Assembly: GCF_032118995.1 (NCBI RefSeq)
Contig: NC_092650.1
Coordinates: 28,064,501 to 28,128,500 of the forward strand
Direction of reading: 5' to 3'
DNA length: 64,000 nt
DNA from: Asterias amurensis
Lineage: Eukaryota; Echinodermata; Asteroidea; Forcipulatida; Asteriidae
The stretch's first letter is position 1; every line of letters begins with the position of its first letter. The position numbers and the translations under genes are program-made. Below, piece by piece: positions 1 through 12,108 of the stretch. The notes under the pieces are model-generated. The model was not told where the DNA came from. It saw only the letters and a list, made by a program, of their open reading frames with translations, and did no database searches.

Positions 1-89
1 AGAACATTTTAACGTAATTCAACCGTTAAATATGTGCACAAGAGTCATATACATCTAAATCACTTTCAAACTGTTGAAAAATTGTATTT

Positions 90-369
90 CAGGCATGCAA
101 CTGCCCGTTGAAAAAAAAAGAGGAAAATTTTCAAAGGCACAACGCAAGTGCGGAGCGAGGCAGCCGAAACGCCACGGGACATGATACCCACAATGATACC
201 CTAGAAAATGTTGAGGTTTGCTATGCTCTTAGGTGCATTTTTAGCATGTACTAGGCTTATTTTACATGATTGTAGCTTTTTTTTTCTTTTTCCCCCGTTT
301 TTTTTTTTTTCACGTAAAAAAAAACAAAAACGCGGAATTCCGCGGAAACGCGGAAGAGTTGCATGCCTG
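90..369. mobile_element. 280-bp nonautonomous DNA element with 13-bp terminal inverted repeats and 6-bp target duplication
   Basis: The ends are CAGGCATGCAACT and its exact reverse complement. The element is flanked by direct repeats GTATTT at 84-89 and 370-375. The opposite palindrome arm (about 884-900) preserves the uninterrupted pre-insertion sequence, which supports the boundaries. The interior has homopolymer T and A runs and a GC-rich stretch near 340. No transposase is present, and the superfamily is not assigned. Confidence 0.75.
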
Positions 370-605
370 GTATTTATAACTGTAAAAAAGGTGTTTTTTA
401 CCCCAAATTTAGTAGCGAACGGAAATATTCGCCATTTAGTCTTTCGACGTACTTGGACAATTCCATTACCGAGGGCCGAGTTTTATTTTTTTATTTGGTT
501 TAGCTGCTGATTTTTTCTTTCTTAACTAAGCCGCCACTCTGGAATTCGAAGTTAAAAGGGGAAACTTAAACATAATATTGTTTAAAACTCAATGAATTAC
601 ATTTT

Positions 606-737
606 GGAAAAGTTTCCGTATGGCGCCACCACTTTTTCATTCCAAATAAAATAATATAGTATCTAATTTACCTGATTGATATATCCCTTTTTGTAAAAAT
701 GAGTGAAAAAGTGGTGGCGCCATACGGAAAGTTATCC
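606..737. mobile_element. MITE, family with GGCGCCACCACTTTTTC arms, copy 1
   Basis: About 30-bp inverted arms (TTTCCGTATGGCGCCACC at the left, its reverse complement at the right) enclose about 70 bp of AT-rich DNA. A second, more diverged copy is at 54499-54632 with the same central sequence (AGTATCTAATTTACCT), so this is a dispersed family. It is noncoding. Confidence 0.8.
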
Positions 738-973
738 AACATTTTTTTTAAAGGTTAATAATCATCTTGCATGTTGTATCACCCACTGTGGTATAATAGA
801 ATCGTCCAATTGCGTTGAAAGACAACATTTCGGATATTACCGTTCGTTACTAACTTTGGGGTAAAAAACACCTTTTTTACAGTTAAAATACAATTTTTTC
901 AACAGTTTGAAAGTGATTTGGGTGCTTATGACTCTTGTGCATATATTTAACGGTTGACTTATGTTCAAATGTT

Positions 974-3702
974 CTGTTAAAGTAGACCCAGTGACTGGGG
1001 CGCTGTACTCCTTTTAAACAATTTTTGACTTCATCTGTCGTACTAGCGCCCCAGGGAACGGCACAGAATTTTAACAAATACCCTGTTTTTCGCGACACCC
1101 AGCCACAAAAACAGGGGTTGCCCTTAACTTTTTTTTCAACTGGCCAGCAGGACCAGTTGGCTTGGTTTTTCACTGGTCCGCCAGGTTTTTGACTGGTCTG
1201 TCAATTTTTTATGCTATTTTTTTTAAAACTAATAGTATTCTGTTGTATACCAACTGCTCGATTTTCGATCGTCGCTATTTCAAAATTCAACATGATTTGC
1301 AACGTCAACTTAACTGCACTGGAAGCCATACTTTATTTATGTGTACCAAGTTATTGTGTTCGTAAAGGATAATTAATTTGAGAGTATTTTTTCTTTAAAA
1401 ATTTAATAACAATAGCGTTATTAAAATTAATTTAAAAACAGGTCAAATTATTTGTCAGAGCAAAATGATCTATATTTAGGTAGTTTTTTTTTAGTCCACG
1501 GTTTATTGTAAGCATTCATCATAAAAGTATTCCTAAGTAAGAAGAACTTTTTTATGAAGAAAACAAAAATAGTGTTTTTACTATAAAAACACCCAAAAAA
1601 AACACTTTAAAACCGACTGTTAAAATATCATTAACTTTTTATGTACTGCCTTCAAATCTACTGTGGGGGAGGGTTACGTGCGATCGCTCAAGTTATTTTA
1701 TCATGTATAAACATTGCCTATTATTGTACCCTATTATTGTACCCTATCATTGGACCCTTTCGGTACAGAAAAAAAAAAAGGTCACGGATTTACAAACAAT
1801 TTACAGGGTTTACCGAAGGTAATGGTGAAAGACTTCTCTTGAAATATTAGTCCATGAAATGCTTTACGGATTTGTTATAAACACATGTCATGACACGGCG
1901 AAACGCGCGAAAACAGGAGTGGGTTTTCCCGTTATTTGCTCCCGACTCCGATGTCCGATTGAGCCTAAATTTCCACAGGATTGTTATTTTATATATAAGT
2001 TGTGATACACGAAGTGTGGGACTTGGACAATACTGTTTACCGAAAGGGTCCAATGGCTTTAATAAGTATTCATAAACATAATACATCGTACCGAAGTTCC
2101 CAAAATCTTCCCACTTTCGTCCAGAAAAACCCCAAACAAAAAGTAGACATCAAAAAAGTCCATGAAGAAGCATACGAGTTTGACGGTATTTTTTTCAATT
2201 ATGTGTATGGAATGGTGAACAAAATTTTCATTTAAAAAACGTTTTTAAAAGCAGCAAAAACAACTGCGCCTTTGTTTAACACATGATTGCATTCTAGAAC
2301 CCAAGTCTTTCTTGAAATCAACCCGCAAAAAACCCCAAACAACCGCGCATTATATGTGACCAATAAAACCATGGATAAACTAGATCGCCCACCAATCGCC
2401 CGCAAAAAAAAACAAGCCCCAAATAACAACAAAATTACCCAAAATCAGGACGGAAGAACTTTACTAAACACCATTAAATACTCCTTTTTGCTCATCCAGA
2501 GTATCCTAACTTGGTAATTTTTGTTGAATGAAGCCTCACCGTCTCGCTCGTTTTTCGTAAACACGCTAGACTCTTATTCCCACACGGAAATCTGCTCCGT
2601 TGACCGACCATGCTGCTGACACAGACAGAATGTGTTTTGCTTTGTGGTCTTCTGTCAAGGCGATTGAAGCTAGTTTTGTAAGCTATTGCGTACTTTCACC
2701 AATAGAGGGCGTCTATTCCCACGCTATCGAATATTCTGAAACGCCCTCTAGCGTTCAGTATTTCTTACACTTTCTGCCACACGTGAACTAATACGAAGAC
2801 TATAAGCCTTTGCGTTGCATGATGGGATTTTGCGCTGTGTATGCGTGATCGTCGGAAGTTTGCCAGCGTTCAGCGGCACTTCGAGTAATTTTTATTATAT
2901 TTTATCCAAACCTTGAGTGATTGTTTTTACATTTTATTCGAGCCTGAAAATAGTTTAAAAATTGTCATAGTTCTGTAGTACCGCTGCTGATATTTTTGAC
3001 TGGTCAGCCGGACCAGTTGGCAAGGTGTTTCAGCTGGTCCGCCGCGATTTCTACTGGCATTTGGCCAACGGACCTGCGTTAAGGTCGAACCCTGAAAAAA
3101 TGCCTCAAAATGACAAAAAGACCAAACAAACTAGCTCAAAAATCGCCTACTCTATTCTCGATACGTCTAGGATGTAACATCAGGCATTTAATTGTACTCA
3201 CGATCATTTTTTAAACTCCAAATCGATGATTTTTAACTCCGCATCGTGGAGCGATTGACAAGTCTGCGATTTTCGGATGTGTTTGGTAACGAAACATGGC
3301 GTTGCGGTGTATAGATCAGGTGGTAGTCGCATCACGTGTCTTCGGTTTGCTGGTGACGCGTTGTGGGTGGATGTCCATCAACGGCTGTTTAATGCTACAC
3401 TTGTTACAGGCGTTGCAGCGAATGCTATACCTTGTACACTGGGATGGGTACAGGCGCTGCAGCTAGCGAGTGCCCACGTGCGTTCAATCATGGGCAACGT
3501 ATCAAGAATAGAGTAGGCGATTTTTGAGCTAGTTTGTTTGGTCTTTTTGTCATTTTGAGGCATTTTTTGTGGCTGGGTGTCGCGAAAAACAGGGTATTTG
3601 TTAAAATTCTGTGCCGTTCCCTGGGGCGCTAGTACGACAGATGAAGTCAAAAATTGTTTAAAAGGAGTACAGCGCCACAGTCACTGGGTCTACTGTTAAA
3701 GT
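974..3702. mobile_element. 2.7-kb composite element with ~135-bp terminal inverted repeats
   Basis: Bases 974-1110 and 3566-3700 are nearly identical in inverted orientation. A second inverted pair (3096-3163 with 3505-3568) lies inside, and a motif containing GGACCAGTTGGC occurs at both about 1150 and 3010. A TTAA-type MITE is nested at 1744-2062. The open frames inside are short and resemble no transposase I know, so I read this as a nonautonomous or decayed element. Its class is uncertain. Confidence 0.7.
1744..2062. mobile_element. TTAA-type MITE, CCATTGGACCCTTTCGG family, copy 1
   Basis: The ends are inverted: ATTGGACCCTTTCGGTA on the left, CCGAAAGGGTCCAATGG followed by TTTAA on the right. 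The body is shared with 22183-22529 (opposite orientation) and 22985-23358 (same orientation). The left TTAA is lost here, where a short TATTATTGTACCC repeat abuts the element. It is noncoding. Confidence 0.8.
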
Positions 3703-4659
3703 GAGTTGTCGTGAGGGTTCGTGAGGGGTCGTGAGTTGTCAGTATTTAGTGCGACCCCATTGCGTTAGCTTCGTAACCCTCTGGCTACACCGTCGGCAGG
3801 AGGGTTACGTTATCGCAACTACACCTGCCACTACGTTTTCCTTCATTATTTATAAAATAAATTAGATCCTATTAATATTTAATAATATAATAGTATATTA
3901 GATTTGTGAGGGAAGACAAGTTGGTCGGAGACGAGTTTGACTTGGAAATGAATTGAAATGTTAAGTTAAATTTGTCCAGACACCGCACTCGACTCTTTTA
4001 ATTACTGGCCAAGCGCCTAACTACTTACGTACGGCCATTGCCCATGGCCATGGCATGGCCAGTCGTCGACATCGTCGTTACTAATTACTTGAATGAAATA
4101 TATTTTAATCCTTTCACATTTATTTACACAACCCATAAAATCAACACTGACCTGAAGAGTGTATACTCTTTCACCAACATCATTGAGGAAGTACATTAGG
4201 TACATTTTGACCGATTTTTAGTATAACTTTAGAAGTTTGAAATAGAACGTTGAACTCCCTTCACATGCACGCAGATGGAAAAGTAGAAAAAGCATGTTTT
4301 GGATTGGTTGGTTCCCTGTCGGGTAGTTAATCGCGCGTGCTGATTGCACCGAATACCAGTCAAAATAGTCTGCTTCCCTTAACACATTGTGCATAGATAT
4401 AGTGTGTCTAGGCTAGGCACTTGACACATAATTGCCTCTTGGATTTTCATAACAAAAATTCTCATAAAACAGTATTCATTCCTAAGATTTTAAGAAAGCA
4501 TATAATTTATTTAAAAATTAAATGTTATATCACAATATTCTCCTGCGTTTGCGCATGTTCAATTCTGGATAAAAAATTCATAATGATGTTTGCAAGGGTT
4601 TGCAAGGTGTAAAAAACGTACCTACGGTATAAAAGTTATGAATTCTTACATTTGCCAGA

Positions 4660-4732
4660 GCCCGGTTAGCTCAGTCGGTAGAGCATCAGACTTTTAATCT
4701 GAGGGTCGCGGGTTCGAGTCCCTCACCGGGCG
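4660..4732 (+). tRNA. tRNA-Lys, anticodon TTT
   Basis: This is a 73-nt cloverleaf without an intron. The 7-bp acceptor stem is perfect (GCCCGGT with ACCGGGC) and the discriminator base is G. The D-arm/A-box is TAGCTCAGTCGG. The anticodon stem TCAGA/TCTGA carries loop CTTTTAA with anticodon TTT at 4693-4695, which decodes AAA/AAG lysine codons. The T-loop TTCGAGT lies in the B-box GGTTCGAGTCC. One C-T mismatch is present in the T-stem (4709 with 4723). The 3' CCA is not encoded, as expected for a nuclear gene. The intact stems and a downstream pol III terminator argue for a real gene rather than a SINE head. Confidence 0.93.
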
Positions 4733-4739
4733 GAGCGAA

Positions 4740-4745
4740 TTTTTT
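4740..4745 (+). terminator. RNA polymerase III oligo-T terminator of tRNA-Lys
   Basis: A run of six T lies 7 bases after the tRNA 3' end, with further T-rich tracts just behind it. This is the usual position and form of a pol III stop. Confidence 0.8.
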
Positions 4746-4854
4746 CTTCTTTTTCTCTTTTTTTTTTTTGAGTAGCTAAGACAAACATTTTAATTCGTAA
4801 TAATTATGTGTTCTTTATTTACAATGATTCTTAACAAGGAGTTACTATGCACGG

Positions 4855-5230
4855 TTAAAGATGCTATGTCAGATTTTTGGCCGATTTGACCCAAAAATTA
4901 TGATTTAAAAGTCAATTGGTATTTTGACGGGGGTCGAGAAAGTTACAAGCTTTCATTTGAGTCATTGCTCGAAAAAGTTTGCCAATTATTAGTAGCAGTG
5001 AAATCAAGTGCACAAAATTAGTTTTTGTCGGGATCCCGACAATATATCACGTGACCAATTCTTATGTGTTTTATAAGAAACGTTTTAAATTTGTGTCATG
5101 GTTCCTGACCATTAAAAGTAAAAGTTGAACTTTTTTTCGTTAGAGCGGGTGATACTCTTTGAAATACCATTCACTCAAAAAAGTATATTTTTTAATGTTT
5201 GGGGCCAAAAATCTGACATAGCATCTTTAA
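4855..5230. mobile_element. TTAA-flanked MITE, AAGATGCTATGTCAG family
   Basis: The element begins TTAAAGATGCTATGTCAG and ends with the exact reverse complement. The terminal inverted repeats are about 28 bp, ending inside a GGCC. TTAA sits at both outer edges (4855-4858 and 5227-5230), consistent with a TTAA target duplication. No coding potential is seen. It lies 120 bp downstream of the tRNA gene. Confidence 0.8.
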
Positions 5231-6448
5231 GACCGACTAACAAGCCACAGGGGACTGAAGACTTATTGTTTCTTTATTAATATCAAAGGAAACAAATTAT
5301 CGTGGCCATTATTGAAAAATTTCACCCAAACAGTTCTTTCTACCACACAGTCTAAGAAGAAGTTGAGCGGATCAGTAGCACTCATTGCCTCTTTTGCGGG
5401 ATGTTGAGCTCGTGTGCGGGCATGGATATGGGGGGGGGGCCATGGACTTCTTTGCTTTTTTATTGTACGTTCTCAGAGTTAAAAGTTTCTGTGGCTAAGA
5501 AACACCAACTCTTCTGAAAGATTTAAATGGTGATTTTTTTGGGTAGGGCTAAAAAATGGTAGGGTGTACAGTGTTTTGAGCTTGAGCGAACACTGTTGTC
5601 GAAATGCGTATGTGACGTATTGACGACACGCGTATTGTATATCGTATGACTAAGAAATCAGTTACATAGGCCTTTAACAAAAATTAAATTATTCTAGGCC
5701 GATATTTTCAAAAATCCGGCTTTTCCATGCATTTCACTCGAGATTTATCTGCAGGCTCCATCTTATTTTTAGTAGTAGGACAACCGAGTGCGAAGGCCTA
5801 CAATACATAGGAACTGATGAAATAGCGCCATCTACCGACGAGCGTTGATGAAGGCTTAGAACACCAAATAACAAAAGCAAGTAAATGAAATGAATAAACT
5901 GGGAAACAATAACAAGCCAGAATCCTTGAAGATCACTCACACACACACGCACCCACACCCACCACCCACTGTTTCAAGCATGCGCAGAGCATAGAATCAT
6001 GGATCAATCAGCATGGTGGCCTACGCATACACGCGCATACGGGTGGGTGATGTCGACAACAGTAATATTGGGTTGTTAAAGGAACGAAATAAAATCCATA
6101 TTCAAGACACCTGCATCCCGTGGTTCCTCCTGCATCTGATCAAATTCATTATTCATGGCACTCAGCTGCTTAAAAACTCTGTTTTTCTCAAAGCAAGTCC
6201 ATTTTAGTGCCGCGTGTGGCGCGCGTGGATGACAGCGTGTCCCATAGTTACGGAGTTAACCCATTAGATGTGGTCGCACTATTGCACCGTCAAGTCACGA
6301 TAATTCACCGCCCGTAACGAGCCCGTTTGCCGTAGTGAAGACTTCGTGATAGGACTTTATCGAATTGGATATAACGTCTGCTGGGTGTTTTTTGTCTTCT
6401 TATTTTGATTCTTTTATTGGAGTATAAGCTTCCGTCTGTGTTCTCATC
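5231..6448. other. Noncoding stretch upstream of candidate exon 1A
   Basis: It contains a nine-G run ending near 5441 and a short CA-rich repeat at about 5938-5970. No credible gene is seen. If exon 1A is used, its promoter and 5' UTR would lie in the last few hundred bases; no convincing TATA box is visible there. Confidence 0.5.
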
Positions 6449-6560
6449 ATGTCGAAACAACGGCGAAAAAGCTACGTGAACATTCTTCAAAAGTACCCCA
6501 GCCTTAACGAATATTCAGCGGAAAAGTTCTCCGAAATTTTTAATCATTACGACACAAACG
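6449..6560 (+). CDS. Candidate alternative first coding exon (1A) of the secretagogin-like gene
   Basis: It encodes 37 residues plus one base, starting MSKQRRKSY and ending KFSEIFNHYDTN, followed by a GTTAGT donor. The proximal exon 1B starts MSTKRRMSY and ends KFSEIWQHYDSN. Both therefore specify the same basic N-terminus, the first EF-hand helix and the start of the first calcium loop, and both stop in phase 1. Spliced to exon 2 at 25064, exon 1A makes loop DTNDSGYIDDEG and a 296-residue protein. The ATG has A at -3. The donor has T at +3, which is weaker than in 1B. No second copies of exons 2-11 are seen between 6561 and 25063. That favours an alternative first exon over a duplicated gene, but a dead remnant cannot be excluded. 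Confidence 0.7.
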
Positions 6561-8250
6561 GTTAGTACAAGAAATAAATTCATCCTTAATATTTGTTTCG
6601 TCTCGGATATCCGTGACATGGAAATGAATGTTGTGGTTTTAATAATTAAGTTGTGAGTTGTTTTGTTTTATTGTCTATTATCATTGGTGTGTATGTCTTT
6701 GTCATCAGTCATTATTTTAACATACATTTTGAGTTAATACCTTATGGACTTTCATAAATAAATTAATGGAAGTAAAGCATTTTAAATTCTAATTTTCACA
6801 TTCTATTTTAACGTAAACTTAACACTAGTCAAAATGTGCAACTCACGTTGTGTTGGGAAAACACACCATGAGAGAATAATACATGGCAGAGAAAACTGAT
6901 TTCAACTGGTATTCCAGTTTCATTCAGGATTATGGTTACAATAATTATTTTTAATACATTCATTGTGAAGTGGCATGGTAAATTTAGTGATCCCAAAAGC
7001 CAATGTGTTGGTCCCGTGAAGAAGAAACAGAGTTACAATGGGTCTCAACGTTGCACGGCTGTCTTCAGAAGGTTGGAAATGAAGACGAACTCGCAGCCGA
7101 AATGTCCAAACTATTCAACACTACAGTATTTTCCACCATGACATAGCCGCCACCAAGAGATGTTTCCGTCAACTTTCCCATGCTTCATTTCAAAAACTGA
7201 AATTCTTATTAATTTTGGATATAAAGGCAGCTATATAGTAGCTTATCATTAATCATAAAACAAATTAATATGTGTCCTTCATTCTGCTTAATGAAGCACA
7301 GTGTGCTCAGTAGTTCCCAGTCGAGAAAACAACGCCTCGTGGGGAGGGGTAGGTTTTTTACCCATCAGTAACGAAAGCGAGCTGAATAGATTGCCTTTGG
7401 TTGAAACTATTTCGTGTTCAGTATCAAAGTTGTAAATAATGCCACGTTTTATAAATGTCGCCCTCATACCCTTCCTACTGCCAGGCCATGACACTTTTAA
7501 CTGAAATGGTATCCGAGCAAGTCGTGACATTGGGAGCATTGTTATGACATAAAGTATAAGACTATCATTTCACTTGACGGCAACAGATAACAGATCACTT
7601 GACGGCAACAGATAACAATCTTTAAAAATATAATGCAAGGCAGAAACAGGGACGGCAGTTCAAGTAAAAAAAGTTACACTTTTAAATTGGAAAATGAAGG
7701 CGTGCGAGGAATTGGACCGTAAGAACGACATATTTTAAAGAAGCTAATCAGGGGTGGGGGTGTAGGAGTCGGGAAGCATGAAAGCAAAAAAATAGTCAAT
7801 TTGGGGAGAAAAGATGAACAGGGAACGTGGGTGAAGATATTTATTGGATGAGGAAAGTACAAAAAGGACTGAGTTTATTAATCAAATTAATCACTATTGG
7901 TCGCCGTGGAGTGCCCCAGTTTGCTTCATAATAGCAACAACCTCGCTCTCTCTTTGATTGATTCAAACGGTGTAGTATGCAGTATAGAGACAACCTTCTT
8001 TAACTTAAATGGGAGAGAGGTTTGCTGGAAAGTGCAGTGGGTGCATTCTTAATCAGTACTCCATCTCTGCAGAGAATCTCTGTAGATAATAGAAGATGAC
8101 TTGCAGAGATAATGAAGACGGTAGGGATGCAGAGGACTCTGCTGATAAATATCTTCAATACCGTCTTGCTTCATCACACTATCTTCAACACACTGTGGCC
8201 ATTCATGAATACATAAGAAGTTTCAGATGGGATCCTTCCGAGTTTCGGCA
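6561..8250. other. Noncoding intronic or intergenic DNA
   Basis: No gene is supported here. The only local structure noted is a doubled ACTTGACGGCAACAGATAAC unit at about 7570-7617. Open frames are short and lack recognisable motifs. Confidence 0.5.
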
Positions 8251-8760
8251 GAAATACACTACTTATGGTTATGTAATCTTTAATAGAAGAAACACAACAT
8301 AATTATCTTCAACATGAGGCGAATCAGTTGGGTATGGGGTTGCCTATACAAGTGGGCCTATAACTTGCACTTACGCGTGAACTATGCCTTATACACATAG
8401 GCCTACACGGGATCGGGAGCGTATGATAAGGCTCGATGCAATGTCTGCCTTCTAATTTTACACCAAGAAGTCCGTTTTCAAATTAGCTTGGAGTGTTGAT
8501 AAGAAATATACTACTTATGGTAACGTTTAATAGAAGAAACACAACATAAGATCTTCAACATAAAAGCGAATATTTAGGGGTGGGGTTGCCCAAGTGGCCC
8601 AACTTACTTGCACTTACGCATAATGCAAACGCGTTAACATTTTATGCCTACACTAGGCCTACAAGGGTTCGGGAATGTTGAGTGATAAGGTTCGATGCAA
8701 ATCACATGTCTGCCTTCTTATTTCGCACCAAGAAGTCTGTTTTCAAATTAGCTTGGAGTG
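8251..8760 (+). repeat. Two-copy tandem duplication, ~250 bp unit
   Basis: Copy 1 (8251-8495) and copy 2 (8503-8760) share order and sequence throughout. Shared landmarks are AATAGAAGAAACACAACATA, TTGCACTTACGC, TAGGCCTAC, TGTCTGCCTTCT and AAATTAGCTTGGAGTG. They have diverged by substitutions and small indels. It is noncoding. Confidence 0.8.
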
Positions 8761-9197
8761 GTTTGAAGTACACGAGAGAGTGTCGCAAAGTTCAGCCTGT
8801 AGTTCGATACTTACAGTCCTATAAAGGGAGACACACATTGACTTCGCTCTGCGCTTTGGGAGCGTCTTGAAATCAACCTGACCAAGAAAACAAGAATGTA
8901 TACCTAGGCACAGTGTGTATACCCGGGTGTTGTTCAGCAGGTTTGGGCAAGCATGGCTTTGCGAGATTCAATACCTCTCAACAAGCTTACGGTAAAGAAG
9001 ACGAATTCTCCGTCACGAACTGCCCGCACTTTTCGTTCTTGTATAAACTCACAATCTGCGATCGGGAATTACGTTACCACCGATTCGGATAAAACCCTTG
9101 GGCCTAATTTCACTGAGCTGATTAAGCACATCACAACAAATTATGCCGACGAGAATAATGTTACCAGATCTGTGACTGGTGGCCTGCTTAATTTTGC

Positions 9198-9583
9198 TTA
9201 AAGGCAGTGGACACTATTGGTAATTGTCAAAGACTATCCTTCACAGTTGGTGTATCTCAACATATGCTTAAAATAACAAACCTGTGAAAATTTGAGCTCA
9301 ATCGGTCATCAAAGTTGCGAGATAATAATGAAAGAAGTAAACACCCTGGTCACACGAAGTTGTGTGCGTTTAGATGGTTGATTTCGAGAACATAAGTTCT
9401 AAACTTGAGGTCTCGAAATCAAATTCGTGGAAAAATACTTCTTTCTCCAAAACTATGGCACTTCAGAGGGAGCCGTTTCTCACAATGTTTTATTCCATCA
9501 ACCTCTCCCCATTACTCGTCACCAAGAAAGGTTTATGCTAATAATTATTTTGAGTAATTACCAATAGTGTCCACTGCCTTTAA
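9198..9583 (+). mobile_element. TTAA-flanked MITE, AGGCAGTGGACACTATTGG family, copy 1
   Basis: The element reads TTAA-AGGCAGTGGACAC on the left and the reverse complement followed by TTAA on the right, with about 25-bp inverted ends. Full copies also occur at 18664-19048 and 50461-50849. Fragments lie near 11753, 20970, 34130, 42310 and 47520. No protein is encoded. Confidence 0.85.
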
Positions 9584-9589
9584 CAGAAG

Positions 9590-9960
9590 TTTTTTTACGA
9601 AAGATAAAGGCTTTGACGTTTCGACCCAAGAGTCTTTCTCGAAGGCTATACAAAGGAGTTTGTTTTAAGCAACCTTTTCTGCGTAAGCGACTCTATGAAA
9701 TTTGTCCCAGCCAGTTTTGTAAAACCGGTAAGCATATTGCTACGAACAGAATACTTTTGCCTATAGCAAAATAGGTTACCATTCAAATTACAATTACCAT
9801 TGCTGTGACTGGTATCTCAATCCTTTCTTGCTTAGCGAAGGATTTTGCCAAGCAGAATTTTCTGCGAAACAGCTTTATGAAATTGGGTCCAGGTGACTGA
9901 CAACACCTTCCATTCCCACAATAAGGTGACGTTTATATTGAAGTGAAATAGGTTTATCAC
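9590..9960. repeat. Diverged dispersed-repeat segment with two related sub-blocks
   Basis: A retroelement-like motif in minus orientation (GACGTTTCGACCCAAGAGTC, about 9614-9633) is followed by two diverged copies of a block containing CTATGAAATTTGTCCCAG (near 9691) and TATGAAATTGGGTCCAGG (near 9876). It is noncoding. Confidence 0.5.
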
Positions 9961-10376
9961 ACAGTCTATAGTTAGACGGAGCCGATATATCACGCCATAA
10001 ACGAAAAGTAATAAATGCTTTCTGTTGCTATCAATTTTTTAAAAAGCAGCACAATTAAACCTCAAGTTTTTTTATCGGTGTAAAACTAAGTGTAAAATCA
10101 CAACCTCGTTTGCCTATATCAACTCATTATGCAAAGACACGGTGGATTATTGCGATATTCTGCAGGTTTAATGATTTACAGAATGCCAGTCGATGGGGAA
10201 AGATATCTATCTTGTTCCTATTCTTCCAAAAGTGTTAATGGATAATGAAGTTAGTTGCCAATGTTTATTATGCTTCTATAGTTGTGGCCGCTGTATTTAG
10301 GGACAAGGGTAAATTCCAATGTCAAATTTACTAAAAAATGTACTTTTCTTATGAAGCTTTTGATGGATGTTATATG

Positions 10377-11279
10377 GAGTGACTGGAATAATTATTGGTG
10401 GCATTTTTCTAGTAAACAAACTTGAATTTGTATGCTTCTTTGATTCATACTCAAAAAGACTTTAGCGAAACATTTTATATCGTAAGATTAAGGGGAACAT
10501 GATTTAATATTCGTATCTGGATTTTGTCCGACAAACTCAGCGGTAAAATTACGCTATGTGTTTCGAAGTACTGTTCAATGACTGTTTTTAATGATAAGTA
10601 TGTTTTATTGCAATTGGAACAGTTATTATTTTCCACTCCATTGTGGGATACACTTTTATACACTGTGCATATTCTCGACTAGCCTGCAAGTTACATTTCT
10701 TCGAATCAAAATAAAATGTTACCCAGCCTTTAAAACGCTGCCATTTTAAGTTGCCATTACCCCAGTAACTATTTCTTCTCTCAATGTATTGCTCAACAAA
10801 GATCTTCATGGAAAAGATTATTATTGAGTGACTGGAAGAATTATTGTTAGCATTTTTTTCTAGTAACCAGACTAAACTTGAATTTGTATGCTTCTTTGAT
10901 TCATATTCAAAATGACTAAGCGAAATGTTGTATGATCGTACGGAGGAGCATGATTTAGAAGTTGAATCCGGATTCTGTCTGACAAACTCAGCGGCAAAAT
11001 TACATAATCAAGATATACGTTATGTGTTTCGAAGTACTGTTCAAGGTCTGTTTTTTAATGAAGTTTTTTTTCTCCAATTGTAACAGTTGTTATTTTCCAT
11101 TCCGTTGTGGGATACACTTTTATACACTGTGCACACTCTTGAAAGTGAACGTCCATTAATTCGAGCTAAAATCTAAGATTACGCAGCCTTTACGACGCTG
11201 CCATTTTAAGTTGCCATCCTCCCTTTAACTATTGCTTCCCTCAAGTATTGCCCCACAAAGATCTTCATGGAAACGATTT
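10377..11279 (+). repeat. Two-copy tandem duplication, ~445 bp unit
   Basis: Copy 1 (10377-10820) and copy 2 (10826-11279) both begin GAGTGACTGGAA and end AAGATCTTCATGGAAA. They share blocks such as TGTATGCTTCTTTGATTCAT, GACAAACTCAGCGG and GTGGGATACACTTTTATACA. Open frames inside are not conserved between the copies, so the unit looks noncoding. Confidence 0.85.
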
Positions 11280-11752
11280 CTGACACACCCTGCCCCAGAT
11301 ACTTCATGTCAACAACAACAAAATCAATTCAGCCCTCCATCTGTCCCCTCTCCTGATACAACATTCAATGTTGATTTATTGATCTTCACTACAGGGAGTT
11401 TGTCATTACCATTAGTAACATATCCCTCCAAGTTATTAATTGGACTGAAATGTCCCCTACTGCCTGAGACCCTTCGTCGTAGATTGACAAAAACAATACT
11501 TGATATGTCTGTGTTGAGATATTGATGTTACATGTATGTGTGAATGCATACGTTATTACAATCAGAGCCTATATACATCATAGCCTAGACTAGCCTATGA
11601 TGTATTCAAAACCATGCTCTGAATTTACATCTCAGTTTTTATTTATCCACATAATAAATGATGAAGTCCTACGTGCAGAGTGATGCCAAACTGAATTAAA
11701 GAAAAGAATCAGTCGCTCCGAAGCTATCGTAATGTTTAATTTCCTTTTGTCT

Positions 11753-12108
11753 TTAAAGGGAAGGTACACCTTTGGTAATTACTCAAAACAAATATTAACT
11801 TAAAAACTGACTTGGTAACAAGCATTGGGGAGCTGTTGATAGTATAAAACATTGTGGGAAACGACTCCCTTTGAAGTAGCATACATTTTGAGAAAGGGGT
11901 AATTTCTCATTAAAATAGTAAAAGAGTTCCAGCCAGAAGTCTTTTATTCCTATCTGAAAGCACACAAATTCGTCCAACAAGGGTGTTTTTTCTCTCATCA
12001 TTTTCTCGCAACTTAGAAAAATTTAGCTCAAATGTTCACAGGCTTTTTATTTTATGCTTATGTTTGGAAACACCAAGTGAAAAGATTGGTCTTTGACAAG
12101 TACCAAAA
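11753..12108. mobile_element. Diverged relative of the AGGCAGTGGACAC TTAA MITE
   Basis: It begins TTAAAGGGAAGGTACACCTTTGG-like and shares internal order with the 50461 copy: an ACTTGGTAAC block, AAACATTGTGGGAAACG, GAGAAAGGGGTAA, and then TTGGTCTTTGACAAGTACCA near the right end. The right terminus is eroded. Confidence 0.65.

Larger units (their letters stand above)
1..973. repeat. Foldback (inverted-repeat) element, left end cut by the window
   Basis: The sequence at 1-89, continuing at 370-425, is the near reverse complement of about 835-975, so the block folds into a long hairpin. The left arm is interrupted by a separate insertion (90-369), and the centre holds a MITE (606-737). No coding sequence is visible. 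The element probably extends left of the window, so its true terminus is unknown. Confidence 0.75.
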
